The position numbers were made by a program, and so were the translations under genes. DNA of 64,000 nucleotides from Portunus trituberculatus (Eukaryota; Arthropoda; Malacostraca; Decapoda; Portunidae), in contig NC_059268.1 in the NCBI RefSeq assembly GCF_017591435.1, forward strand, positions 15,540,184 to 15,604,183. The letters run 5' to 3'. Each line of letters begins with the position of its first letter. Position 1 is the first letter of the stretch. Shown here one piece after another: positions 36,285 through 47,380 of the stretch. The notes below the pieces were generated by a model. It did no database searches, was not told the DNA's origin, and saw only the letters and a list, made by a program, of their open reading frames with translations.

Positions 36285-36640
36285 TTCGTGACTCCAGTAA
36301 TAGTTTAACAATGATTTGTCTTGATTTACTGGAAAAATACGATTATTATATTAAGAATCTTTTGCGTGTTCAAGTGTTCTCTCGTGATTCTATTGATAGT
36401 TTAACAAGGATTCTTCACTTTTGAACTTTAATTGAAGTCAATGAAGTTTTTAAGTAATTTTAATAATTTTTGTGGTATTTCAGCAAGTATTCTCCTCTTT
36501 AGTGGGATAAAAATGAAAATAATAAATCAGTAAAGTATTTTCAAGGATGTTTTCATGAACCTAGTGATAATTAGATAAGGATTCCACATCATTAGGAGCC
36601 TGAGAACCAGACTAATCATATCCGAGACCTAATGAAAGCC
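36285..36640 (+). repeat. family C low-copy repeat, degenerate tandem
   Basis: Three diverged units recur around GTGA-TC-A-TGATAGTTTAACAA-GATT. The last resembles the units at 45430-45540 (GATAAGGATT, CATCATTA, GAGAAC-GACTAAT). Confidence 0.4.
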
Positions 36641-36794
36641 CCAAACATTTTGAAGTACAGCTCCATTATGGCAAGAGAAAAAACGGGTAGGGTATACAGG
36701 TGGTACGGTAAACTAATACCGGGCCGTCTTCGTCTGGTTCCCTCTCAAGAGTACGAACTACGATGTAATTTTATAGCCAACAAAGGAGGTCGAA

Positions 36795-36881
36795 ATGAAC
36801 CCACGCTGGCTGGCGAGGTGGAGCTGCCGCACGCACACCGCCTGTTGCCTGCCCGCCGCCGCCCTGATGACTACTTTCCAG
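36795..36881 (+). other. candidate first coding exon with signal-peptide-like start
   Basis: ATG opens 29 codons: Arg/Trp-rich, then a small hydrophobic core (CCLPAAALMTTF). It ends in phase 0 at a perfect CAG|GTGAGT donor. The sequence is GC-rich and free of repeats. A second frame (GEVELPHAHRLL) is also open here, so the frame is uncertain. No downstream exon was found. Confidence 0.2.
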
Positions 36882-37241
36882 GTGAGTCCTTTTATGGCCC
36901 TCCACGACGCCTCGCACGTAAACGGACATTCCCTCCAGTCCTCCTCCCTCCTTCGCCCTCTCTCCCTTTGGCTCGAGTCGTGTGTCGCCCCCGTTACGTG
37001 CATAAAACAGGAAATGGCTCTGTATCTCATTCGGTCTGACTCGGTTTTATCCCTACGAGACCTCCTGTGAAGTGCTCAAACCAGGGGGTCGTTTTGCCTG
37101 GCCTCAGTAATCGTAGGGTCCTGGTCTGAAGTAACAACTCTCACTTCTGCTTAAGCGTTTTTTTTTTTCTCTTTCCTCATAAGCCAAGACTCTATCAAAT
37201 GTCTCGTACGGGGACTGTTAGCAGGTGAATCGTCTTCAGAT

Positions 37242-37454
37242 TTAACCCCTTCAGTACTGGGATGCATTCTAATCTTTAATTTTGGGTATGATTATCCGAT
37301 TCTATTCACATTAGGAAGTATCTATGGAGGTCAGAGGATTAGTGGCCAGAGTCATCACTATTTTGATCCCCACATAAGTTTCTGAAGCTGTATAAAATCA
37401 CAAAATACTAATCAAAATGAATATGAAAATGTGTCATGGTACAGAAGGGGTAAA
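37242..37454 (-). mobile_element. TTAA-MITE copy 7
   Basis: Begins TTAACCCCTTCAGTACTGGG, a full left inverted repeat, and ends GGTACAGAAGGGGTAAA. Reverse orientation. Confidence 0.82.
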
Positions 37455-38059
37455 GGAGAGACTTAAGACAATGGTAATAAATGTGGTACATAACTGAATT
37501 ACTGTCCATGTGTATGTACGTAGCCCTCGTAGATGTTATGTAGATAGACTGCCAGCAAGTTAAAGTACAGATTTTGGATGTGAGAGGCGCATATTACTAT
37601 ATAGACTGAGACCCATGACTTCATCTGGGAGAGCAATCTATACCTACTTAGCCTACCCATACCCTCACCTTCCCACACCAATCATACGTCGTATTCGTGG
37701 CCATGACGTCAGGTGATGACATCATTGGTGTCAAAGTTTGGGCGGAGGTCACTGCCGGGGACGCCCTACCCGATAAGGTCATCCAGTTCCTTCTCTTCCG
37801 CTTGGCATAAACACCTGTTCTTGGTAAAGGTAAGCAGGCTGGAGAGGAGAGAAGGGACAAACATGGGCGCCTGATGGAGAGGATGATAACGTGGGAGTGA
37901 GGGAGAGAGTGAAGCTAATGCGTGGTTCTAAGATTTGTATCCATTGTTTGTCCAGGGGAATGTTTTGGTATATTCTCTCACTCGTCTTGGTAATGTGAAC
38001 ATGTAAGGGAGTAATGAAAGTCAGCCAGCAGTATAAGCAACTCACAATTCCACCATCTG

Positions 38060-38062
<3 letters not shown>
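37455..38062. other. unique DNA with a CRE-like palindrome and a good donor
   Basis: TGACGTCA at 37704-37711 is followed by a second partial palindrome (TGATGACATCA). A GGTAAAG|GTAAGC donor-like site lies near 37827. Short frames here are open on both strands; none is recognised. Confidence 0.3.

Positions 38063-38118
<56 letters not shown>
38063..38118 (+). repeat. compound (CT)n-(CA)n
   Basis: CT to 38100, then CA. Confidence 0.97.
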
Positions 38119-38402
38119 TCACACATTATCACGTAGCACAGTCGTAGAGGTAGCACCACTTTTTGTTTTGTATACTAATTTCGTCTATTGCCTACGGGCG
38201 CTACTCCACTGCCAGCAAGATTCACACCGAGGCCACGTCAGCACCACCACCGCCATCACAACACTACCACGTGGACACAGGATACCACCCCGGGACAACA
38301 CTAACACTCACCCTCACCCTCCGTTAAGCATCATACACATCACACATTCGTCCTCTTATGTGCCATATCAAAAAAGACTTAACTCTCTCAGAGCGACGAT
38401 CT

Positions 38403-38790
38403 TTTAAGGGCCACAGAGACAATTAGCCGAGTTCTAAAGGTAATTTGTCCTGTTGGTAATGCTTGTTAACATGGCTCTAGAATTACAGAAACACCTTTAA
38501 CCTTTCACTACTGGGACACATTTTTTACACGAGTTTTGGGTGTGATTAGACTATTTGATTTATATTAGGAAGGGTTAATGGAAGTAAAAAGATTAATGGC
38601 CACAGTCTTTACTATTTTAATCCTCCACATGAATTTCCGAAGCCGTATGAAATCACCAAATAGTAAGCAGAATGAATATGGAAATGTGTCATAGCATTGA
38701 AGAGGTTAAGAATCCGTGTAACTTCAACTAGAACCTTTAAAAAATAGTTGAGGTGAGGCGTAGAAGTGTTTCGAAACTTGGGCCTTTACC
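38403..38790 (+). repeat. family B repeat copy split by a MITE
   Basis: The left part (CCACAGAGACAATTAGCC, GTTCTAAAGGTAATTTGTCC) and right part (GTAACTTCAACTAGAACC, AAGTGTTTCGAAAC) are family B. MITE copy 8 separates them. Confidence 0.7.
38497..38709 (-). mobile_element. TTAA-MITE copy 8, inserted in a family B repeat
   Basis: Reverse orientation, from TTTAACCTTTCACTACTGG to CATTGAAGAGGTTAA. Family B sequence lies on both sides (38403-38496 and 38710-38790). Removing the element with one TTAA restores the host repeat. Confidence 0.85.
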
Positions 38791-39160
38791 CTGTACTAAA
38801 TCCTCTAATTCCTACCTTTAAATCTAATGTTTACAGCGAGCGTCAGGTAATGAGCACTTAAGACATTCCACAGATACCCTTCACAGCAGCCACTAGCACC
38901 TGACACTCCTACCTAACCTGGAATTTTGATACAGATGGGCTTTGTGTACCTACCAGGAGGCAAGAGGAGCAGTCAGGTGTGCCCAGACGATGGGGAGGTG
39001 GGGGGAGGAATGAGGTGTGGGATTAGAGCAGGAGGAGAGGAAGAGGAGGAGAAGGAAGAGGAGGAGAAGAGGGTAGGTCGGTGATGGACCTTCCTCCGTG
39101 TTTGTTCTCCCTCCATAGAACCGTAAAGGAATGTTATTTTCTTTTTTTTCTTTTTTCTTT

Positions 39161-39225
39161 GTTGTTGTTGTTGTTGTTGTCGTTGCTGCTGCTGCTGTTG
39201 ACTTTTGAGATTAGATTTAATGATG

Positions 39226-39293
<68 letters not shown>
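39161..39293 (+). repeat. (TTG/CTG)n and (GT)n
   Basis: TTG/CTG units at 39161-39200 and GT at 39229-39293. Confidence 0.97.
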
Positions 39294-39295
<2 letters not shown>

Positions 39296-39358
39296 CATTG
39301 ATAAGGTAATTGCTATACAAGTTTTAACATTAAAATCATTGCCTAACAGTGTATGCTT

Positions 39359-39359
<1 letters not shown>

Positions 39360-39401
<42 letters not shown>
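39360..39401 (+). repeat. (CT)n
   Basis: 42-bp CT tract. A poly(A) run lies at 39594-39613. Confidence 0.97.
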
Positions 39402-39404
<3 letters not shown>

Positions 39405-39613
39405 AAATCTTCTTCTCGTTTACACATTTTTAGATTCAATAGACTGAAATCTCTGAAGGGGTCACGCTGAGGCTTGTTAATCCTGCTGGCGGCTGTGACT
39501 TACCCTCGTTTATACTGCCGCCGCCCCTGTCCCCTGACACGCTTCTGCTGCCTAGAAAGGAGAGTCGGCGGTCTAGGCGGAGGGAGAGTAAGCAAAAAAA
39601 AAAAAAAAAAAAA

Positions 39614-41034
39614 CATAATATTTAAGCATGCAGTCAGATGAGATTAAGACTCACCATGCTTTTTTTCATATTTCTTGTAAACCTGCCGACTTATACTACC
39701 GCCACTGCCACATCACCAGAAACAACAATACTACACCTATATCAACACTTTACACTACTATCACAACCCTTATATCCAATACCTACAGTACTGCACACAC
39801 CTACCGTGCTTATGAACATTGATCATTACCATTACCACTGTCACCCTTTCCTCTGTTCGGTGCCTGAAGGAGCAAGCCACATAAGCAGTCACTAAGTCGT
39901 GTTCTGTTCCCTTTTCACCGACTTTGCACTTCTCTGATCCCTTGTGGCACCCGGACTTAGACTTGGCCTCTATCCGCCTTAGAGGGTGCGAGTGTGGAAG
40001 GGGAAAAATGTACGTGACTTTATATTTGGTATCAGGAAGGGGCGATGAAAATTATTACTCTTGTGAAGTTTTATGTTATGCAGCGATGTGTTTCTCTTGT
40101 GTTGTTGCCTTTTCTTATTTTTTTTATTTATCTCTGTTTCTTATTCGTTTTCGTTTGATAGTTTTGAAGGTTTGAAGCATTTTTTTTATCGCAGTCTCTA
40201 TACCATTCACTAACGAAAAACAAGAACAACAATAAAAATGATATCGCAAGTTTCTTCTTCGACAACCTCACTTTTAATTCCAGTCAACTTCAATTCCCTC
40301 CTCAATACATTAATCAGAACACACAACCTTGCGAGAAACAAGAAAGAAATACATATCGTATTCAATTTCCATAACAAACCATGGCAGCAAAGTACGTAAG
40401 GGCCTCAGTGACCAAAACAAGACAACACCAGGCATAGCATACGAAATTAGACCCAAAAGTACTCCTCTATATAGTAAGCTCAGTCCAAAACAATAACCTT
40501 AACATTCCATCCCTAACACGTGGGGTGGGTGCGCAGCAGTCATGTTGTGGCGAGTGGTGGTTGGCGGGGGCAGGTGGGCGGGCATTAACCTCACCTGGAG
40601 CAGCAGTACACATTCCAGGTGACCTTCACCCTCACAGCGCCGCAGGTCACTGAATGGTCTCGACTCAGGCCTCGCGGTGCTTATCCACAGTGATTTCCAT
40701 CGCCTCCTTTGTGTCCGTATCCGTGTTTAGGAGCCTGTTGTCAGAGAGAAAGAGAGAGAGAGGCGGACAGGAATAGACAAGCGCACACACAAACAAGCAA
40801 ATATACACATTGCTGACTGGCCTATAGCAACAGTACTGGGGAAGCCTTACACACTGTGAGAGGAGAGGAAGGGCGCTAAATGGCCTACACACAAGCAATT
40901 GACGTGCGCCGCAGACTCAGGTGTGGGTGCAGGTGGCGGCGATCCCCTCACATCACCTGGGATGCCGCGGGATTAGGCTCTGATCACACCTGGCCTTATT
41001 AATGACGGAGGTGACGGACAAACACAGACAGCTG

Positions 41035-41037
<3 letters not shown>
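39614..41037. other. no gene seen
   Basis: ACC/ACT-rich DNA (39690-39850), AT-rich DNA (40080-40500) and a short GC-rich block (40510-40700). Confidence 0.5.

Positions 41038-41104
<67 letters not shown>
41038..41104 (+). repeat. (GA)n
   Basis: 67-bp GA tract, followed by a short CA tract at 41131-41149. Confidence 0.98.
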
Positions 41105-41107
<3 letters not shown>

Positions 41108-41578
41108 AAGCAAAATACGTAAAGTTAACCCACACACACACACACACACTAATAACAAATAATGAAAAGACAACTTCTACCCCCTCCCTTCCTCTCTCTC
41201 TCTCCCACTTCCTCTACACTCCATCTTTCCCCTCTTTATCTACTTTAGCTACCATGTTTTTGTTTACTTCCGTCTTGGAGGTGTTTACATCTTCGAGTCC
41301 CTACACCCTCTGATTGTTTGTGTAGAGATCTGATGTGACCTGACCTTGCTTCCCCCTGTTCCTCGTTCCCACACTTGTCACCAGGTCCTTGTGAGGGGGA
41401 AGGAGGCAGCGTGGTCACTCCAGCAGGGACGAGGAGGGACAGGAAGGGAGTGGGAGGTGGTAAGCGAGAGAAGACAAACAAGAAGAGTTTCTAAGGAGGG
41501 TTCAGGTTTGGGTGGGAATTTAGAAAGCTTGTTGATAGGCTTAAAAATGTCGGTTGTTGTGGAGCTTTATTGAATGGA

Positions 41579-41579
<1 letters not shown>

Positions 41580-41627
<48 letters not shown>
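41580..41627 (+). repeat. (GT)n
   Basis: 48-bp GT tract. Confidence 0.97.
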
Positions 41628-41630
<3 letters not shown>

Positions 41631-42060
41631 TACTTATGAAGAAATATTAGCAACTCATTAAAAAAAGAAAGCATTTATTTAACAAAAAAAATATATAAGA
41701 AAACGTAGGCAGTCAACACCATGAACACCAACAAATAAACAACATCGCCGTCTCTGTATAAAGAAAGGAAAAAAGAGCAACGTTGATCGGAGGTGAAAAG
41801 AACTGGAAAAAGAGAGACAGAGCGAAATAAAGAAAAAAAAAACATAGACGTCCAAGAAAAGAAACGACCAGTAAAGAATAAAAGAACATCATACCCTTTG
41901 TCTTGACAGAAAAATGGGCCAAAACTGGAGAGCGAAACAAATCCCATTAAAAATTCACCGCGCAGACGAAAAACACAAACCTGTAGAAAGACCAACAAAA
42001 GTACTTCCAGCAACAAGACAGTGCTTCACCTACACGCTGAAATGGTGAGAAGGCGACCAC

Positions 42061-42070
42061 AAAAAGAAAA
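42061..42070 (-). terminator. Pol III terminator of tRNA-Ala
   Basis: Downstream on the minus strand lie a T4 run and then a T5 run, starting about 6 bases after the tRNA 3' end. Confidence 0.7.
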
Positions 42071-42075
42071 CAACT

Positions 42076-42147
42076 TGGAGGTGCCGGGGATTGAACCCGG
42101 GACTTCTCACATGCGAAGCGAGCACTCTACCTCTGAGTTACACCCCC
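42076..42147 (-). tRNA. tRNA-Ala (anticodon CGC)
   Basis: The minus strand gives a 72-nt cloverleaf. The acceptor GGGGGTG pairs with CACCTCC (one G-U), with discriminator A. The anticodon loop TTCGCAT gives CGC, which reads GCG. The T arm GGGTTCAATCCC matches the B box. The A-box region reads TAACTCAGAGGTAGAG, with A where most animal tRNA-Ala genes have G at position 10, so a slightly degenerate copy is possible. No CCA is encoded. Confidence 0.93.
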
Positions 42148-42310
42148 ACGCCTCTAAACAATGTTACAGTTCACGATAATGTGTCCACATATGGTAAATT
42201 TTTGTTACTGTATCTAAATTATAATTATATTTAGATATTTTGATACGTGAATAAAAAGTTTATCAGTCACCTATATTACGCTTGATATTACAATGACTCG
42301 GAACTTCTAA

Positions 42311-42512
42311 TGAACCCCTTCAGTTCTATGACACGTTTATATATTCATTCTGCTTGTTATTTGGTGATATACAGTTTTCAGAAACTTATGTAGGAATTGA
42401 AATAGTGAAGATTCAGGCCATTCACCTTCTGACCTCCATAGATAAATAATAAAATCGTCTTAATCACACTCAAACTCAAGGTAATAATGTGTTCCAGTAC
42501 TGAAAAGGTTAA
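42311..42512 (+). mobile_element. TTAA-MITE copy 9
   Basis: Starts TGAACCCCTTCAGTTC and ends CAGTACTGAAAAGGTTAA. It lies about 160 bases from tRNA-Ala. Confidence 0.78.
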
Positions 42513-42713
42513 AGGACACATCGGTAGCTACGTCTCCTACTACCTCGCAAGGCCTCAGTGTAACACAACCTAGTATTTATCCCAGTTTCTTAGTTATTAC
42601 TCCGCCAACACCAGTGATCTGCCGTCTCGCAAAGCTGCCTCACTCACACTTTTCGTAATTCTCTTCTTTCAGCCTTTTCTCCTGGCTCCAATGATTCGTT
42701 GAAGTAAGCGGAT

Positions 42714-42716
<3 letters not shown>

Positions 42717-42748
<32 letters not shown>

Positions 42749-42779
42749 GAGTCTGCATCACACACACACACACACACAC
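42717..42779 (+). repeat. short inverted pair (GT)n ... (CA)n
   Basis: GT ~30 bp, spacer ~14 bp, CA ~20 bp. Confidence 0.95.
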
Positions 42780-43075
42780 TAATTAATCAACTAACTAATT
42801 TTCAGTTTTATATGTATGTAATTGAAAACTTCCAATTATCACTCTAAATTATTTGGTTCCATTACAGACGCGATAGGCATTTAAGTTTAGGCCTATTGAA
42901 CTTACTACAAAGCTATTTTCATTCTCTTTCCTATTATCTTTTCACATCCTTCCTAAAATTCCACACTCTTACCATAATAATAACAAAAACGAAAGTGCTA
43001 TTTCTATACAAACATAAATGGATAGATAGATATAGAAAGCAAGACAGATAGAGAGATAGATGTTTTATTGACCAA

Positions 43076-43076
<1 letters not shown>

Positions 43077-43128
<52 letters not shown>
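43077..43128 (+). repeat. (AC)n
   Basis: 52-bp AC tract, preceded by GATA-type units (43020-43060). Confidence 0.97.
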
Positions 43129-43130
<2 letters not shown>

Positions 43131-43288
43131 GACAAATCACATTCCTCCAGTTTGCTTATCAAGACTTCTCACGTTGGAAGGACGTTGATAAATCGCCATT
43201 TTGGGAAAGTAAGTCTGATCTGTTACGCAAACATGTATCTGATGAGTACAAATCACTGAACTGCATGTATATAAGTGGCTGATAACAT

Positions 43289-43290
<2 letters not shown>

Positions 43291-43341
<51 letters not shown>
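43291..43341 (+). repeat. (TC)n
   Basis: 51-bp TC tract. Confidence 0.97.
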
Positions 43342-43344
<3 letters not shown>

Positions 43345-43443
43345 AGCTGCACTTCACGATCTATCGCACGAACGCTCATCGGACCCAAAGTGCTTCTATT
43401 CACCGGTATGACCACTTACTTCTATGCATCCTCTCTGGTTGAC

Positions 43444-43654
43444 TTAATCCCTTTAGTACCATGCCACGTTTTCTTTATCACTCTGCTTACTATTTGGCGA
43501 TTTTATGCAGCTTCAGAATCTCATAAGGGTGATTAAAATATTGAAAACCCTGGCCATTAATCTTTTGACCTCCATAGATCCTCAGTGCAAATAAAATCGT
43601 CTAATCATACCCAAAAATCAAGATCAAAATGCGTCCCAGCAGTGAACGGGTTAA
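43444..43654 (+). mobile_element. TTAA-MITE copy 10
   Basis: TTAA at both ends: TTAATCCCTTTAGTACC and CAGCAGTGAACGGGTTAA. Near consensus inside. Confidence 0.82.
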
Positions 43655-44297
43655 GATGGCGTACCGATCAGTATGTTACGTCTCACAGGCAGGCGACGTT
43701 CCCTACTCTTCATGCATGCTGTGACCGACCCATTGCCAACTGTCTCCTGCTCTACAGCCTTGAGTGTTTCTTGGGTATACTTGATGTATGCGACTATTTC
43801 CCCTTAGACAATTATTTATGTGCTATTTTAGTATAGTACTTATGCTTTGGTGGGTTTCAAATGAGAAGGATGTGTTATTATGTTTTTGTTATACAAGGAA
43901 CGAGTTACTGAATCATATGGACAAGAATTATACTCTGTCTCTGTCTGTCTGTCTGTCTCCCCATCTCTCTCTCTCTCTCATTAAAATCCCTCACCACCAC
44001 TTCAGCCGTTCACCACCACCACCATCATCTGCCACTAACATTCCACCTTCATTATAGTCATTCACCTCCACCACCTCATGTAACTTTCACTATCCCGCAC
44101 CACTTTTTTGTCAAGTAATTCCAAAAAAGTCACCCACAACGCCCATCCACCCCCCCTCCTATCCACCTACGACACCACCCACCCATTCCCAGATAACGAC
44201 CTGTTCACTCTAGAAGCTTTTCGTTTGATTAGAAGCATTTTCTTGTATAGTTGTTATATTTTCATCGTCCTTTTAAGCATTTTTTTTTCCTTTCTTA

Positions 44298-44720
44298 TTC
44301 AATAATCTTTTAAACGAAAACTTAATCGGTTGTAGAATGCCTTACTTTGCTTCATATATCTACATCATTAACTGTATGTACTCTACCACTTTATCCTCAA
44401 TTTTATTTATTTTACTATCGTTTTAATTAATATTTTTTTTTTCGTTCCTAATCATTCCAGAATTATGTAAAAGAAAACTGTAATTTGTTGTAGAATGCCT
44501 TACTATGCTCCATATATCCACACTAGTAACTGTTCGTAACCCTGCCAATACCCAGTCACTTAATCCACAATTGTATTTAATCTTCTGCCGTTCTATTTAG
44601 CATTTTCTCGTTCCTAATCATTACAAAATCATGTAAAAGAAAATTATAATCTGTTGTAGAATTACTTACTATACTCCATATATCCATATTAGTAACTTAC
44701 ACCACAATAATCCCATCTCT
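44298..44720 (+). repeat. ~160-bp AT-rich tandem repeat, about 2.5 units
   Basis: The landmark GTTGTAGAAT recurs at 44329, 44487 and 44653 (spacing 158 and 166). It is followed each time by CTTACT-TGC-CATATATC and preceded by AAAAGAAAA-T. An older partial unit may lie at 44210-44297. Confidence 0.75.
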
Positions 44721-44995
44721 GCATCCACACTAACACATGAACACCAGTATCACCAATTTCACCACGCCAACAGTAGCATCAATACCTACACACGAGTCAA
44801 TTAAGTGCATTCACCACCGCTATCACCATCTCATCAACAATCAACACCACACTCACTGCTATCTACCACATAAACACCTCGACCTCCACAACACGAGCAA
44901 GTCACCATTGATAGAGGCAGGTATACGCACAGTCACCTGCCCTACCTCTCTTCCTCTTCCCTGTTCATTGTTGTGTACATTTGGCCAGTCAAGCG

Positions 44996-45209
44996 TAACC
45001 CCTTCAGTACTAGGATGCATCTTTACCGTGAGTTTTTGGGTATAATTAAACGTTTTTATTTACATTAGAAAGGGTCTATAGAGGTCAGAAAATTAATGAC
45101 CAAAGTCTTCTCTATTCTAATTCCTCACATAAGTTCCTGAGGCTGTCTATATTACCTAAATAGTAAGCAGAATAAATATGGAAACGTGTCCTGGTACTGA
45201 AGTAGTTAA
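44996..45209 (-). mobile_element. TTAA-MITE copy 11
   Basis: Reverse orientation, from GTAACCCCTTCAGTACTAG to GGTACTGAAGTAGTTAA. Confidence 0.8.
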
Positions 45210-45304
45210 CACAATTATTGGTCAGATAAAGGTGTTAAGGTAAAGGGGACGAGGTAAGGCTGAGGGTGAATATCATGTATGCTTCGGATTAATCTTGTAG
45301 CACT

Positions 45305-45540
45305 CTCTTATGGAAGCTACAGAGATTGAAATGATAGTATAATAAAGATTTTACATCGTTAATGAGGGAGAAACAACCCTGAAAAATTGGCTTATGATCT
45401 TAGTGGGGTTTAATGAAGCTACAGAGGCATTGGAGGCTGTTTTCGTGATAACAATGATAGTTTAAGAAGGATTTTGCATCGTTATTGAGGGAGAAACAAC
45501 CATGAGAATCTGACTAATTATCTCAGAGGAGTTTTAATGA
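45305..45540 (+). repeat. family C tandem repeat, two units
   Basis: Two units of ~115 bp share ATGATAGT-TAA-AAGGATTTT-CATCGTTA, TGAGGGAGAAACAACC and GTTTTAATGA. Confidence 0.6.
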
Positions 45541-45814
45541 TAGTTATAATCAGAGACCGTGTCCTTAACGTCTTGCCTAACTCCAGTTATTAGCGTTCCT
45601 AAGATCTGTTTCTCTGATGATGCTTCAGTCAAGGTTAAAGGGTACACGAAAGTAGGCAAGAAGACTGATACGTGTAGGCCAAGACTTCTTATAACTCCTC
45701 TTGTTTCATTGAATTCTTATTGAAACTGGGACCAATATAAGGTGAAGCAGATTAGAACCATAAAAAAAATTGAAGGGAAACTTAATCAACATCAGAAATT
45801 GCCTTATTCCTTCA

Positions 45815-45996
45815 TTAATCCCTTCATTACTAGGACGCATTTTTACCATGACTTTTAGGTATGATAGGATGATTTTCTTGACATTAGGGAAAGTTTTTGG
45901 AAGTCGGAAGAGTAATGACCAGAGTCTTCACTACTTTAATACCTACATAAGTTTCTGAAGCTGTATAAAATCGTGTCATTATACTGAAGAGGTTAA
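45815..45996 (-). mobile_element. TTAA-MITE copy 12, internally deleted
   Basis: Reverse orientation, TTAA at both ends. About 30 bases are missing between CTGTATAAAATC and GTGTCATTATACTG. Confidence 0.8.
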
Positions 45997-46732
45997 AGGC
46001 GTGTCAAAGTATCAAAGTCATCATCAGCACCATTAAAAGTAAGCCATTTGGTTCATTCTGCTCCAGGGTGTGTGTAATCCGCACTCTGCCATCCGCTTAG
46101 CTCCCCCACTAGGGTATCATAATGTGCAACGTGGCTCTAACAGTCACGCGCCCCCACCAGTCACCGTACACCTGAGACCGCCCTTAGTCTTCGGAGCACG
46201 TGAACTTGAGAAAGATGAGAAGTAAAAAAAAAAAAAAAAAAAGGGTTAGTTTCTTTTGTACACTTTATGTTTCTATTACCAATGGAATTAAAATTATAAG
46301 TTCACTTTTTTTTTTATTTGATTTCTTTAATATGTTAATTTCTATGAGCTGGTTTTATTGTGTGCTTTTATAGGTGTTTTTTTTTTTTGTGTTGGTTTGA
46401 ATTCTCTCTTTGTTTTGTTAAGTCGATGTTCGGTTTTAGTTGAATTCATCCGAGTTGAATATAGATATAATTTTTTTTCTTACCATTATCACCAATAATG
46501 TACTTTTTCCATCACTGTTATCATTACTATCATTATCATTTATTACTACTATTACCAACATCACCGATATCTTTACCGTTGATATTATGTATATTGCACT
46601 GTTGACTGAGCTGAGGCATCACAAAAATTAAACAAATCAAAAGTACGAGAGGCAGCAGCGTGGATTCAGGTTAGGAAAGAGCATAACTTCCCCCTAATAA
46701 CACATAATCAAACTCCATTCCGAAACATCACG
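45997..46732. other. AT-rich DNA upstream of the retroelement block
   Basis: Poly(A) at 46226-46243 and T-rich runs. No gene. Confidence 0.55.
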
Positions 46733-46976
46733 AGCACAGCAGTGAATTGCGAGGCCCTGTGACTTTTTACGTAAGAGGAAAAAAACTGGACCGGAGAAAC
46801 ATTAAACGAAAAAAAGGCCCACTTGGTTGCCATACCCATTGCAGGTCAGAGAGAGTAAGCCATAAAAAAAAGGGATAAATGTCTTGAAACCTCCCTCTGA
46901 AATGAAGTGAAGTCAGAGGAATTTGTATGTACAGAAGCAAGTAAGGAATTCCAGAGTGTATCTAGCAAAACACAAA
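46733..46976 (-). mobile_element. LINE (non-LTR retrotransposon) 3'-end fragment, copy 1
   Basis: The minus strand encodes a piece containing CVLLDTLWNSLLASV and a downstream REVSRHLSLFF segment. The LWNSLPASV type of motif is typical of the C-terminal end of jockey/CR1-like reverse transcriptase ORFs. The copy ends where the Penelope-like element begins. The LINE clade cannot be assigned from this short tail. Confidence 0.55.
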
Positions 46977-47374
46977 TCAGGAGGAACAGTATGACAAACG
47001 TAGGCACAATCATCTTTATTTCTATTTGCAACGTTTCGACATTTCAAGATGTCATCATCAGGGACCTATGATAAATAGACATACAATATAGATACAATAA
47101 AATCAAATAAAATAAAGTAAAACAGTCTATAAAACACATAACAAGTGAGGGTCACACTATGAGTGGGACACAAACAAGGGAGTGTTAAGCAATATGTAGG
47201 GGAGACGCTGACAACATGTTATTTAGCTGGGGATTCATAAACTTAATAGACAAAGATTCCAGTGTGCGGAGGTCAAAACTATTACATGATGTTAAAATGT
47301 TAAAACTGTTTTTACATACTGGAGAGCCTTAAACCTGAGCGTGTTCCCTCACTGACGAGTGAGAGAGCGTTTTA
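46977..47374 (-). repeat. left inverted terminal repeat of the Penelope-like element
   Basis: This ~398-bp segment is the reverse complement of 49036-49430, with a few differences. Its inner end is an inverted copy of the last codons of the element's own endonuclease reading frame. Confidence 0.9.
47032..47061 (-). ncRNA. hammerhead-ribozyme-like core in the left terminal repeat
   Basis: The same 30-base core as at 49346-49375 is found on the minus strand, identical in sequence. The other hammerhead stems are not evident here either. Confidence 0.4.
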
Positions 47375-47380
47375 CCTATT

